Shown here in pieces: positions 32,311-41,540 of a DNA stretch of 64,000 bases. This DNA is from JOPF133 sp052144935 (lineage in GTDB: Bacteria; Acidobacteriota; Terriglobia; Bryobacterales; Bryobacteraceae). The notes below the pieces were generated by a model that saw nothing but the letters and a program-made list of their open reading frames with translations, was not told the DNA's origin and did not search any database. Each line of letters begins with the position of its first letter. Position 1 is the stretch's first letter. The stretch spans positions 10,730 through 74,729 of the forward strand of contig JBKQPR010000119.1 of the NCBI GenBank assembly GCA_052144935.1, in the 5' to 3' direction. The translations under genes were made by a program, and so were the position numbers.

Positions 32311-33880
32311 CGGAAGCTTTCCGGATCTCCTGCCTCGCCAGCCGCAAATCGTTTCCCCGCAGGGCAATCCCTTGGCTCCGGCCGCCTAGCACGCTCAGGA
32401 AAATTTCGGCCGCCGAAGAAAGCCGGTTGCCAAACAACAATGCTCCGGCCACGTCTCGAAACAGCACCACCGGCTGATGGGAGGGCGCATTGGTCGAATC
32501 GAACCCGGACAGCTCCAGCCGCGCGACGTCATCGAACACCAGCGCAGGGCGTTCGTCCGGTTTTACGGCGTGAATCTTGATGTCCTGCAGCCTGAGGCCG
32601 TCCACATGCCGGCCGTACAGGCCCAGGGCGGGCAGGTCGCCGAACATGTCTCCACTCGGATATTTGTCGGGGAGTTCGGGAACGTCCAAGTCGCGCGCGC
32701 CGCTTCCGCCGGCGCCAGTCGACGCGAATCCGTCGATCGTCACATCCTGCACGCGGGCCATCGAACTCCCGGTGATGGAACTGGCGATCGACGCGCCCTT
32801 CGCGGTCACGTTCCGGATCAGAATGTTCTCGAGCGTCCCCGGAACCGGCTTGTCCATGCCGCGGCCCCGCACGCCCAGCCGGATAAAGATGGGAGCCATC
32901 GCATCTTCCATCGACAGATTCGAGACCACCACGCCATCCACGTGCGCGCCGTCCACCGATTCAATCGAGATGCCGGACCTCGCGCGATGGCCGTTCTCCC
33001 GCGAAAGCATCACACAGTTGGCCACCGACACGTTCCGCAGATTGCCCTCGCTCTCGGTCCCGAACTTGAAGTGGTTGGCCGAAGTGCGCGTAATGCAATT
33101 GGCCACCACCAGGTGCGATGTGCCTCGCGGAGGCCTTCCCGCCGCCATGCTGGCCTTGGGACAGATGGCATCGTCGGCCGCATCGATGTAGCAGTTGGTG
33201 ATCCGCACAAATTGGCAGTTGTCCGGGTCGATTCCGTCCGCGTATCCGTCGATCAGCCGTACGCCCTCGACTTCGACATGATCGGTTGCGATCAGACTGA
33301 TGTTGTAATTCGGCGCATTCCGCACGGTGATGCCGCGGATCGCGATCCACTCCGAATTGCGAAAGGCGATGGGCTTCGGCCCGCCTCGCCGGACCCGGTT
33401 TCCGTCGATCTCACCGGGACCTTCGATGGAAACGTTATGCACCCCGTCGCCCGAAAGCAACGCGTAGTGGGCATAGCTGGTCTCCGTGTCGTCCCAGGCC
33501 GGAGGCGCGGCGCGCATGCGCATCTCGGCTGGCGTGGCGTTCGCCGGCAGAGGCCGTGGATTCCCGGTTTGCGGTTGGGGACGGTCCGGCAGAGCCTCGT
33601 AGGCGTCGAAATCGCCGTCGTCCGGGCTGAACACCAGCTTCGCGCCCTTTTCAATCCACAGGGTCACGCCGGAGCGCAAGTGCAACGTGCCGCTCAGATA
33701 ACTCCCCGGCGGGAAGACCACCGTGCCACCCGCGGCCGATGCGCGGTCGATGGCCGTTTGTATCGATTGGGTATCTTTGGCGGTTCCGTCGCCTTTGGCC
33801 CCAAGATCGCGCACATCGAACGACGCGCCCACGGCGATTGCCGGGACGAGACAACTCAAGAGCAGATTATTGGCGTTCAT
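32270..33880 (-). CDS. GH28-like parallel beta-helix hydrolase, secreted
   Basis: 536 residues. A signal peptide (LLLSCLVPAIAVGASF) precedes FDVRDLGAKGDGTAKDTQSI, the opening of pectate-lyase-superfamily/GH28 proteins. Repeated short beta-helix coils follow. DGIDPDNC and AADDAIC resemble the NxD and DD catalytic motifs of polygalacturonases; the HG motif is not obvious (ANHFKFGTES occupies its place). Likely attacks a plant or microbial acidic polysaccharide, but substrate identity is open. Next to sugar-acid enzymes, a pectin-related function is plausible. Confidence 0.82.
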   Translation of the reverse strand: MNANNLLLSCLVPAIAVGASFDVRDLGAKGDGTAKDTQSIQTAIDRASAAGGTVVFPPGSYLSGTLHLRSGVTLWIEKGAKLVFSPDDGDFDAYEALPDRPQPQTGNPRPLPANATPAEMRMRAAPPAWDDTETSYAHYALLSGDGVHNVSIEGPGEIDGNRVRRGGPKPIAFRNSEWIAIRGITVRNAPNYNISLIATDHVEVEGVRLIDGYADGIDPDNCQFVRITNCYIDAADDAICPKASMAAGRPPRGTSHLVVANCITRTSANHFKFGTESEGNLRNVSVANCVMLSRENGHRARSGISIESVDGAHVDGVVVSNLSMEDAMAPIFIRLGVRGRGMDKPVPGTLENILIRNVTAKGASIASSITGSSMARVQDVTIDGFASTGAGGSGARDLDVPELPDKYPSGDMFGDLPALGLYGRHVDGLRLQDIKIHAVKPDERPALVFDDVARLELSGFDSTNAPSHQPVVLFRDVAGALLFGNRLSSAAEIFLSVLGGRSQGIALRGNDLRLARQEIRKASDAPANAVSTDSVR

Positions 33881-34175
33881 GCGGTCCGATTCGTTGGCGA
33901 AGACCCATTACACGGCTTTGTGCGCGACGATTTCAAGACCCGCGCCGCAGTTTCTTCATATTGAAAGGAATCAGCGGCACAGAAGCGGCCCATACCCCGT
34001 TCCCCATTCCCGTCCAGGTGTTTGGGGGCCAGGTCGGGGCCAGTTTCGGCGGGCGGGCGGCGGGCCCGTTTCGCACCGCAGATGCGCCAGATCCGCGGCG
34101 GCACGCCTACGGACCCACGATCTGCGATTGCGGTGCGCAATGCCTGGTGCGCGTTGGATCCTTTTGCGGCAGGGA

Positions 34176-35042
34176 TCACGCCAGAGGCAGGCCGCTGGCC
34201 GCTTTCGTCTTCTCGTCGTGAAAGCGAATCAGAGCGTCAAACTCGGGCAGGACAAAGCCCGTGCCGACTGTGGTCCGATAGTCGCAAGTGGCGTAGCCAA
34301 CAGCCTTCGATTCGTACATGCGCTCCCAATCGCGATATCGGTCTTGCTCGGCTGCGGTCTCGAAGGGAAACTCGACGGGGGGTTGGCGGATACCAAGCCG
34401 CCACGGTTTGGGAGTGAGCCGCGCGCGGAAAGACTCCTGCATCCGGCAGAGGCGCACATACAGCGGGTCGGCTCCAAATTCTTTAAGCAGCGCCTCCGTC
34501 TCCGCGGTCTTTGCCGCGAAGCGTTGGTTGGCGATCAGCACCCGGTAACCCGCGGCCGTCCGATAGACGCGTGCCGATAAGCGCTGGCGCTCCGCCACCT
34601 TTCCGGCGGCTTCGACCACCGCGTCCGCCACTTTCGCCCGGGAGTCCGCGGGCTTGCCGAACAGGCCCGAGAACAGGTTCTTGAGACCCGAATGCGGGGC
34701 GTCCGTGGCGTCCTGGCGGTCGATATCGACGAACATCATATGGTCCGCATTCATCACCTGGGCTCCGTAAGCATTGCGCGTGATCGCCGCGGACAGGCTG
34801 TCTCCATCGCGGAACTCGGAGAGAATCGGCTCGGGAAGCGGCCGGTCGCCGTACGGGTAACGAGGCGCGGCGCCCGGTTGGGCGGCGACACGTTGGGCCA
34901 CGCGCCGGGCGGTCTCCTGGGCCCGCATCCGCGCCGAATCGATGCTGTCGTCGGACCAGCCGCGCGCCGTCACGCGGATGCGCCCGCCCCGCGAGTCGAC
35001 GGCTTCACCCGGGGCGCGGGTCCAGTAGCGGGCGATCTTCAT
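34176..35042 (-). CDS. Conserved hypothetical protein with FVDID motif
   Basis: 288 residues, no signal peptide, so cytoplasmic. MKIARYWTRAPGEAVDSRGG starts it. HMMFVDIDRQD and, later, RVYRTAAGYRVLIANQRF are the most ordered segments, followed by EFGADPLYVRLCRMQESFRA. I recall relatives annotated only as hypothetical. The acidic Asp-x-Asp next to a later basic Arg/Tyr strand is reminiscent of primase-polymerase folds, but this is speculation. No functional link to neighbours. Confidence 0.6.
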   Translation of the reverse strand: MKIARYWTRAPGEAVDSRGGRIRVTARGWSDDSIDSARMRAQETARRVAQRVAAQPGAAPRYPYGDRPLPEPILSEFRDGDSLSAAITRNAYGAQVMNADHMMFVDIDRQDATDAPHSGLKNLFSGLFGKPADSRAKVADAVVEAAGKVAERQRLSARVYRTAAGYRVLIANQRFAAKTAETEALLKEFGADPLYVRLCRMQESFRARLTPKPWRLGIRQPPVEFPFETAAEQDRYRDWERMYESKAVGYATCDYRTTVGTGFVLPEFDALIRFHDEKTKAASGLPLA

Positions 35043-35288
35043 TCCGATCAGTTTATCCAGCCTGCAACCTGGCGTGCTGCGCTACGGCGGGGCGGACGGG
35101 CGTGCATTTCGCCGGCGGCTGCCGCCCCGGTTGCATTCCCAGCGGCTGCCGCCCCGGTTTGCCGCCGCCCTCAGTTTTCGCCCCAATTGCAGCCGTCCGG
35201 TTGCCGCCCCGGAGGCTGCCAGTATGACAGAGAACATGCCTCGTGCCGCTCCGGTGAGGACATGCACTCTGCCCTTCCTCACGCGATC

Positions 35289-37463
35289 CTACTGCGCGTC
35301 CACGATGCAGCGAAAACCAAGCGTGCCCGCGCGGTCCTTGCTCGGCGCCATCAGCAGCAGCTTGCCGTGCTCGGTCAACCGGTACGCCTGCGGAAAGTAC
35401 CACATGGAACCTTGCGGTTGATAGTAACTTCCGCCGCGCACAACTCCCGCCCGGGTGTGCTCGTCCAGGTACTCATCGGTCCACTGCCAGATGTTGCCGG
35501 TCAGGTCCATCACCCCGAACGGACTGGCTCCTTCCGGGTGAGCGTCCCCATTGTCCGGCCCGCGCAGATCGTGGCCTCTCTCCGGAACCGGCACCGCCCG
35601 AGGATTCCGTTCGTTTCCCCACGGATAGGTTCGTCCATCGGCACCCTGGGCCGCATATTGCCACTCCCATTCGTGCGGCAGCCGCTTGCCCGCCCAGGCC
35701 GCATACGCTCGCGCGTCTTCGAGCGACACCCACGTCACCGGCTTCTCCTCCCAGCCTGCCGGGTAGGCGCCGTTCTTCCAGTCCTTCAGGAAGTTGTGGT
35801 CGTCCTTGGGCCGGTACTTGGCCGTGTCCATGAACTTCTTGAACTCCGCGTTGGTCGCCGCATACCGATCGATGTAGAAGCTCTTCATCGTGAGCGTGGT
35901 GCGATGGTTCCGCCGGGGAGAGTTCTCCCATGGATACTGCACATCCACGCCGATCTCGTTGGAACCCTCGATTTCGATCCCCGCCACCTGGAATTCGAAC
36001 TCGCCGGCCGGAATGCGCACCATCCCCGCGGGCGGGTTCGCCGCCGGCCTGGTGGGCGGAATCTCGACCACCTGCTGCGGCAGGAACCTCCTCTCGCGAG
36101 TGAAGCTGTTCAGCGGCGTCCGCCCCAGGGCGCTCATTTCACCGAGGAACTTCCGCAGATCCGCCGGCGGGGACGCCGCATCGCTCGCCAGCAGGGCGCC
36201 GTAGCCGTCGCCCTCTACCTCAAAGCTCAACGTGTCGGTCTCGCCCCTAACCTGCGGGGTCAACTCCACCCCATGCCACAGGTCGTAATACTTCCTGCCC
36301 GCCTTGTGCGGCACCCTCATCTGCTTTCCGGAGACGTCGAACTCGTTCTTGTTGACGATGGTCCAGAGGGTCTGTTCCTGGCCGGGGAACTTGCTGGCGT
36401 AAATCCCGGATTGGAGCGGCGCCGGGGTGTGAGGCTCCCACTCCATGCTGACCAGCAGGCCGGCGAACTGGCGATCGATCTTCCCCACCCGCCGGCAGAT
36501 CTCGGAATCGCGAGGGGTCATTTCGTTCCAGATCCCCCAGATATTCTCCCAGGTTTCCATGCCGATGCCGTTGAAGAAGGCGTACTGCAAGTCCACGTTC
36601 TTGTCCCGCTGCCAGCGATCGCTGATGTTCGTCATGTGGCGGGGATCCAGCCACTTGTACTTGGCCACCAGGGGAACGTTGCCGGCGCCCCTGCCTGCTC
36701 CCCCTCCTCCCGCGCCGGCAGCCGCCGGGGGCATGGTCGCCTGTCCCCAGTTCATGTTGTTATAGGCCAGCCCTTCGTCCACAGAGAGTGACTCTGGTTC
36801 GAAGGCGAGGGGATGGCCGGTCTTGTCGGAGATGGTGCGGAACATGCGCGGGACGACATTCATGGTGTCGCCGTTCACGCCGTCGGCGCCGGCGGCGGCC
36901 AGGTTCTCAGCGAGAACTTCATACTCATTCCGGCCTTCCTGCCGGGTGCCCTGGTCCCACAGCATGAGGGGGAACAGGACGCGTACGCCGCGCCTGTGAA
37001 AATCCGCCACCATTTGCTTGATCCCCGCGGCGCCTCCGGGCATGTCGCGGAAGCAATCGAACTGGTTGCGGTTGTCGATGCCGATGTTCGGGTATACGGG
37101 CCAGATCAGCACGGAGTCGATCCCGCCGTAGCGCTTCTCGAGGTCGTCGAGGTACCGGTCCACCGTATACCTGCCCGCGATCGGATCGTAGAAGTAGCGG
37201 TCCTCGACCATCATCTGCGGCTGCATGAAGCTGCTCTGGGTCCACAAGAGTTCGGGCCGCCTGTATTCGGCGTCGTCGTATCCCAGGCGTTTGAGAAACT
37301 CCATGCGCCAGCGCTTCATGCCGGCGATCCAGCGAGGGAATTCCGCGGGCGCCGCCGGGCCCATAATGTGATAGCCCTGTACCGTGACGGCGGGGTTTTG
37401 CGCGCGGGCAAGCCCGCAGACCGCAACCGCCCCAAGAATCGATAGAAGAGCACGCTGTTTCAT
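35289..37463 (-). CDS. Exported fusion of glycosidase-like barrel and FGE-sulfatase domain
   Basis: 724 residues. A signal peptide (LLSILGAVAVCGLARAQ) is followed by a glycosidase-like (beta/alpha) region (about 30-470: DSVLIWPVYPNIGIDNRNQF, RRGVRVLFPLMLWDQGTRQE, ADGVNGDTMN). Residues about 495-720 form a formylglycine-generating-enzyme-like (FGE-sulfatase) domain: GMVRIPAGEFEF, RLPHEWEWQYAAQGADGRTY, PWGNERNP, LTGNIWQWTDEY and VVRGGSYY. In such fusions the FGE fold usually acts as a scaffold or carbohydrate-processing module; the copper-binding cysteines of true FGE are not seen. It is upstream of nothing cotranscribed; the M20 gene ends 4 bases before its start, so they form an operon. Confidence 0.82.
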   Translation of the reverse strand: MKQRALLSILGAVAVCGLARAQNPAVTVQGYHIMGPAAPAEFPRWIAGMKRWRMEFLKRLGYDDAEYRRPELLWTQSSFMQPQMMVEDRYFYDPIAGRYTVDRYLDDLEKRYGGIDSVLIWPVYPNIGIDNRNQFDCFRDMPGGAAGIKQMVADFHRRGVRVLFPLMLWDQGTRQEGRNEYEVLAENLAAAGADGVNGDTMNVVPRMFRTISDKTGHPLAFEPESLSVDEGLAYNNMNWGQATMPPAAAGAGGGGAGRGAGNVPLVAKYKWLDPRHMTNISDRWQRDKNVDLQYAFFNGIGMETWENIWGIWNEMTPRDSEICRRVGKIDRQFAGLLVSMEWEPHTPAPLQSGIYASKFPGQEQTLWTIVNKNEFDVSGKQMRVPHKAGRKYYDLWHGVELTPQVRGETDTLSFEVEGDGYGALLASDAASPPADLRKFLGEMSALGRTPLNSFTRERRFLPQQVVEIPPTRPAANPPAGMVRIPAGEFEFQVAGIEIEGSNEIGVDVQYPWENSPRRNHRTTLTMKSFYIDRYAATNAEFKKFMDTAKYRPKDDHNFLKDWKNGAYPAGWEEKPVTWVSLEDARAYAAWAGKRLPHEWEWQYAAQGADGRTYPWGNERNPRAVPVPERGHDLRGPDNGDAHPEGASPFGVMDLTGNIWQWTDEYLDEHTRAGVVRGGSYYQPQGSMWYFPQAYRLTEHGKLLLMAPSKDRAGTLGFRCIVDAQ

Positions 37464-37466
37464 GCG

Positions 37467-38993
37467 TCAGGAGATGGATGCAAGCTCGTACAAGTATTCG
37501 ATCTGCGACCGCACCGCTCCGTCGATTCCTTGGACTTTCGGATTGGCCGATTCGATCACGTAGTATTCATCCGGCGCGTGCGCCCCGTTTCCGTGCCCCA
37601 TGCCGAAGTGTCCGGCGGGCAGCTTCAGCGGCTCGCCCGTGAAGATGTATCCGGGCCACGATCCCGCCAGCCGCGGCCAGAATACCGGGTCCGCGCCATG
37701 GCGCCTATACACCGCGGCTTGGGCTTTGATCAACGCGGAGTCGCGTGGCGTGGTGGTCGGATCGTACCCTCCGGTCATATTGACTTCGATGTCGCCGAAG
37801 CCGCGCTTGGCCAGGTGCGCCTGGAGTGCGGCGAGCGCGCCCGCGGCGGTCATGGCGGGCACCAGCCGCAGATCGAGCTTGGCCACCGCGCGGTGCGGCA
37901 GGATCGTCTTTCCACCCGGCCCGGTGTATCCGCCCACCAATCCCTCGATGTTCACCGTCGGGCGGCCGGCGAGCAGTTCCAGCGATTCGAGCCAATCGAC
38001 GTCGTGAACCCAATGCTCGACGCCCATCTGCTGCTTGGCGAGTGCCTCGCTCTGACGGGTGGCCGCCTCCCGGATCAAGGCTTTTTCCTCCGCGTTCAGC
38101 GGACGCGCCTTGTCCGCGTAACCGTCGATCGCGGGAGTGTGCCCGTCGGGACCCACCAGCGTCGCCAGCGCCTGCACCAAGTGCCACGCCGGACTATCGA
38201 CGCGTGCTTCATTGCTCGAATGCAGGTCCTGCCTGGGGCCGCGATGCCAGCGCTCGCCGCTCGAAACCAGCTCCAGCTCCACCACGCCCTTCGCGCCCAG
38301 GTTGATGGTAACCGTGCCGTCGAGCGCCTGCATCGGCATCGGCATGTAAACGCCGATCGACTTCCGCAGCGCCGCGAGAATATCCGGGCGGCGCACCACC
38401 TGAGGGAAATGCGGCGAGCCGATCTCCTCTTCGCCCTCGGCCACAAACACCAGGTTGACCGGCAGCTTCCGCCCGGCGGCTTTGAACGCATGCAGCGCGG
38501 CGAGCCAGGTGGCCTCGGGACCCTTCTGATTCACCGCGCCGCGACCGATCAGAATTTTTCCCAGGCCGGGCTTATCGGCCAGCGCGGCCTCGAACGGCGG
38601 CGAGGACCACTCCGCGGGATCCGCCTGCTTCACGTCGTACATGAAGTAAATGCCGGCCGTGCGCGCCGCCCCGGCGTCGAGCGTGGCGAAAACTCCGGGG
38701 TGGCCGCCGGTCGGAATCTTGGTCACCTGGTCGAATCCGGCGTCGCGCAGCATCCGCATCATCAGGTCGCAGCCCTCGCTCATACCGCGATTTTCCGCGG
38801 CGATGGACGGCTGGCGAATCCATTGCTGCAAGCGCTGGACCGCTTCGTCGTGGCGCTTGTCGGCCTCGGCAAAGATGGCCTTCAGGTCGGCCGGGTCGGC
38901 CGCATGTGCCCGGCGCGGGGAAGCCAGCGCCACCGCACCCAGCGCGGCGCTCTGTAGAAACCGGCGGCGATTCAGGTCGAATGAAAGGTCCAT
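37467..38993 (-). CDS. M20-family peptidase variant with altered metal ligands
   Basis: 508 residues, Tat-type leader (NRRRFLQSAALGAVALASPR). The architecture is that of M20 dipeptidases (EGEEEIGSPHFP, GPRQDLHSSNEA, HAPDEYYVIE). The two first zinc-site motifs are changed: the usual HxD is FMYDVKQ (Met118 for His), and the usual SDDKG is VNQKG (Asn155 for the bridging Asp). The catalytic Glu pair and the late His remain. Either the enzyme uses a different metal arrangement or it has lost hydrolase activity. The start at 38993 precedes the FGE-fusion gene in the same operon. Confidence 0.85.
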   Translation of the reverse strand: MDLSFDLNRRRFLQSAALGAVALASPRRAHAADPADLKAIFAEADKRHDEAVQRLQQWIRQPSIAAENRGMSEGCDLMMRMLRDAGFDQVTKIPTGGHPGVFATLDAGAARTAGIYFMYDVKQADPAEWSSPPFEAALADKPGLGKILIGRGAVNQKGPEATWLAALHAFKAAGRKLPVNLVFVAEGEEEIGSPHFPQVVRRPDILAALRKSIGVYMPMPMQALDGTVTINLGAKGVVELELVSSGERWHRGPRQDLHSSNEARVDSPAWHLVQALATLVGPDGHTPAIDGYADKARPLNAEEKALIREAATRQSEALAKQQMGVEHWVHDVDWLESLELLAGRPTVNIEGLVGGYTGPGGKTILPHRAVAKLDLRLVPAMTAAGALAALQAHLAKRGFGDIEVNMTGGYDPTTTPRDSALIKAQAAVYRRHGADPVFWPRLAGSWPGYIFTGEPLKLPAGHFGMGHGNGAHAPDEYYVIESANPKVQGIDGAVRSQIEYLYELASIS

Positions 38994-39307
38994 GAGGTAT
39001 GCTCCAATTGCCCGATCATGTCTGGCTCACAATTGTAGCGTAGTGCGTATTCTCAAGCTCGCGATCTCGGAACCGCGGGTGGGGTGATACTCGGCGATCA
39101 TTCGGGAAAATCCAGCCGTTTCTGAACGTTTCGCTTGATGTCCGGTCCTGCCCCGAGGCAGGGTCCACATGCTTCCGATATGGGCATCTTCTCAATGATT
39201 CGGGGAACATTAACAAGGCTTTATGATTTTTTGCTGGACAATATCGCGGGCGCGCCGGGAAATCGGACGGCCATGGCGCTTTGGATTGCGCACGCGCTGC
39301 TGCAAGG

Positions 39308-39794
39308 ATCCGGCCAGCCACATCCCGCCGGAGAAGTATCCGTTGATCTACCAGGCGGCGCTGGCGGCATGCGACGCGGGCGACGGGATCAAGGACGGAT
39401 TGATCTCCGACCCGACCCGCTGCAAGTTCGACCCAGGCGTGCCGTTGTGCCAGGCAGGCGACCGCGCCGATTGACGGGCCCGGCAGGGATCCGCGCACCG
39501 CAAAGGAACTGTTCGGGGCCCTGGCGCCGGGCAGCAAGAATCGGCTGGGCCGTCATGGGAGGCGGGGCGGAGCCGTACGCACCCATCCTCGATCAAACGA
39601 AGTACGTCGTGTTCCAAGACGCCAACTGGAACTGGCGCACGTTCGATTTCGACAGGGACAACGACCGCTTCGATCGCCCCGAATACCTCATCATGAACGC
39701 CACTGATCCGCACCTCGAAAAGTTCGTGGCTCGCGGCGGCAAACTGCTGAACCGGATCAGGCCCGATCATGGCGCAGATTTCGCACAACGGTAG
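39308..39794 (+). pseudogene. Tannase/feruloyl-esterase gene remnant
   Basis: Two frames together match separate pieces of a tannase-family esterase. The first (39308-39474) reads SHIPPEKYPLIYQAALAACD and AGDGIKDGLISDPTRCKFDP. The second (39538-39794) reads YVVFQDANWNWRTFDFDRDN and LIMNATDPHLEKFVARGGKL. Normal members exceed 500 residues, so most of the gene, including the catalytic Ser region, is missing, and the fragments are in different frames. Confidence 0.75.
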
Positions 39795-39895
39795 AAACGC
39801 TCAGCAGGGCCGGCGGCTCTTCTGTACCTCCCCGCCGGCCCCCGTGCCCGCCAGGAAATTTTTTTAAGGGGCGAAAAGCGGGTCAGCGGCGAGAT

Positions 39896-40150
39896 TTACG
39901 ACCATCCCGTATGAATAGATGTCCCGTATCCTTCCAAAATCCTCTGGGCGAGGTATTCTGGCGGGCATCCCTTCAACTGCTGCAAAAGTCTCTCCGCCAG
40001 CATGCTATCGGGAGATCGCCCGAGTTGGGGTGCCAGGATCCGTGTCAACAGGTCCCTCACCTCATCGTGTTGTTCTTCCGAATACGTTGCAAATGGGTTC
40101 AAGCGTATACTGAATCCGTGGATTTGACCGCGCTGCCATGAGATTTCCAT
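39896..40150 (-). CDS. Small hypothetical protein
   Basis: 84 residues from an ATG at 40150. SIRLNPFATYSEEQHDEVRD and LAPQLGRSPDSMLAERLLQQ are helical and protein-like; the frame could extend to 40225 but would then overlap a TonB-receptor remnant on the other strand. No family recognised. Confidence 0.4.
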   Translation of the reverse strand: MEISWQRGQIHGFSIRLNPFATYSEEQHDEVRDLLTRILAPQLGRSPDSMLAERLLQQLKGCPPEYLAQRILEGYGTSIHTGWS

Positions 40151-40268
40151 TAAAGACCGCGTCAGCATGGAATTCAACGCGCAAGCGTTCAATCTCTTCA
40201 ACCATCCGGTGTGGGGCAATGGCAACCCGGTTTTCGGAGCGGCATGGGGATGGCGGAACGAACCCCAA
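40149..40268 (+). pseudogene. C-terminal scrap of an Oar-like TonB receptor
   Basis: In the frame that runs into the next gene, the DNA reads IKDRVSMEFNAQAFNLFNHP and VWGNGNPVFGAAWG. The same penultimate-strand motif (EFFNVMNHTNF) occurs near the end of the receptor at 20371-23820. The barrel end therefore has no body here; its frame remains open into the ATG at 40269. Confidence 0.65.
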
Positions 40269-41540
40269 ATGAAACGGCGTAACTTTCTCCAGGCAGGCGC
40301 CCTGGCGGCTGTTCGAGTTCATGCTCAGACACCGGGCGGCAGAGGAGCGGATAGCCAGCCGAGGAAACGGCTGGCTGCGATTGTATCCGCTTACCGGATG
40401 CATTCAGATGCCGACAACATAGTTACGCGGTTTTTGCAGGGTTACTATATCGGCGATGACTACCATCAACCAGCGTGCGATATCGCTTCTCTATATGTCC
40501 ACGAGACGCCGCTGGACGATATTGGACATCGGCTCTCGCAGGCATACCGGTTTCCGGTAACGAAATCGATTCCGGACGCCTTGATGCTCGGAACCGGCAG
40601 TTTGGCGGCGGATGGCGTTCTGCTGGTTTGCGATGCAGAGGAGACGCGATCCGAACGTGATTTGCGGTCCGAGTTCTTTCAACAGGTGCTGGACGTGTTT
40701 CGGCGCTCCGGCCGATCGGTCCCGCTGTTTTGCGCCGGATACTTATCGGAGGATTGGGACCGCGCGCAGGAGATGGTCCGGCAATCACGGCAGATGGGGT
40801 TTGCAATGATGGCGGGCGATTCGGCGCCGGTGACCTTTCGCCGTCCCCCACTGGACTATCCGGTGGTCAGCGGGTTCGACGACAGGCCGCTTGGAGACAC
40901 CGCGCCGCCGAAATATCCCTTGGGCGTGGAGTTCGCCGAGGCGTTGATTCTCCTTCCGAATGGTTCGATCGCCGCCGGTCTATTTCCGGGCTTGGAAGTC
41001 ATGCAGTCTTTTCTCGAACGGCGCAAAGCCGGTGAGAGCGGCATCCGATCGGTCGAGCATCTGGTTGACGAATCGGTGTGGCGCGCCGCGGACGCAGGCC
41101 GCTGGTCGAAGGAGTTGATGCAGGCTGCTCTTTCGCGGGCGGAACGAGCAGGACAGGAAAGACCCGAAGATGTAAAGCATCCTTCGCTGTGGCTCCTGGA
41201 ATACAATGACCACACACACGCGGCCGCTCTGTCATTGGGCGGTTTGGCGCCGGAGTGCATCGCCGCGTTCCGCGTGAAGGACCGCCGTGAGATCGATACC
41301 ACGTTGTGCTATGTACCGCCAGGCAGCCGCAACGACTACAGCATGCTCGTGCATGGCGTATCTCAGATGATGCTCACAGGGAAGGCTCCGTATCCCGTCG
41401 GAAGGACCTTACTTACGACCGGCGTCCTGGCAGCGCTCCGTAAACAGCATGTTACCGGCGCGAAGATCGAAACACCGGAGCTGGCAATCTCTTATGGCGC
41501 GCCCGAGCACTCCTTCTACGCGCCCGGTTGGGGATGGTAA
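40269..41540 (+). CDS. Tat-exported protein of unknown function
   Basis: 423 residues. MKRRNFLQAGALAAVRVHAQ is a twin-arginine-like leader. ADGVLLVCDAEETRSERDLR, GRSVPLFCAGYLSEDWDRAQ, and PLGVEFAEALILLPNGSIAA suggest a Rossmann-like oxidoreductase or isomerase fold, but no cofactor motif is plain. It has paralogues in Solibacter-like genomes as far as I recall, none characterised. The downstream SMP-30 gene begins on the next base after its stop, so the two act together. Confidence 0.65.
   Translation: MKRRNFLQAGALAAVRVHAQTPGGRGADSQPRKRLAAIVSAYRMHSDADNIVTRFLQGYYIGDDYHQPACDIASLYVHETPLDDIGHRLSQAYRFPVTKSIPDALMLGTGSLAADGVLLVCDAEETRSERDLRSEFFQQVLDVFRRSGRSVPLFCAGYLSEDWDRAQEMVRQSRQMGFAMMAGDSAPVTFRRPPLDYPVVSGFDDRPLGDTAPPKYPLGVEFAEALILLPNGSIAAGLFPGLEVMQSFLERRKAGESGIRSVEHLVDESVWRAADAGRWSKELMQAALSRAERAGQERPEDVKHPSLWLLEYNDHTHAAALSLGGLAPECIAAFRVKDRREIDTTLCYVPPGSRNDYSMLVHGVSQMMLTGKAPYPVGRTLLTTGVLAALRKQHVTGAKIETPELAISYGAPEHSFYAPGWGW

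Noticed and set aside
34692..36791. 699-codon plus-strand frame
   Set aside because: Shadow of the FGE fusion and DxD-hypothetical genes.
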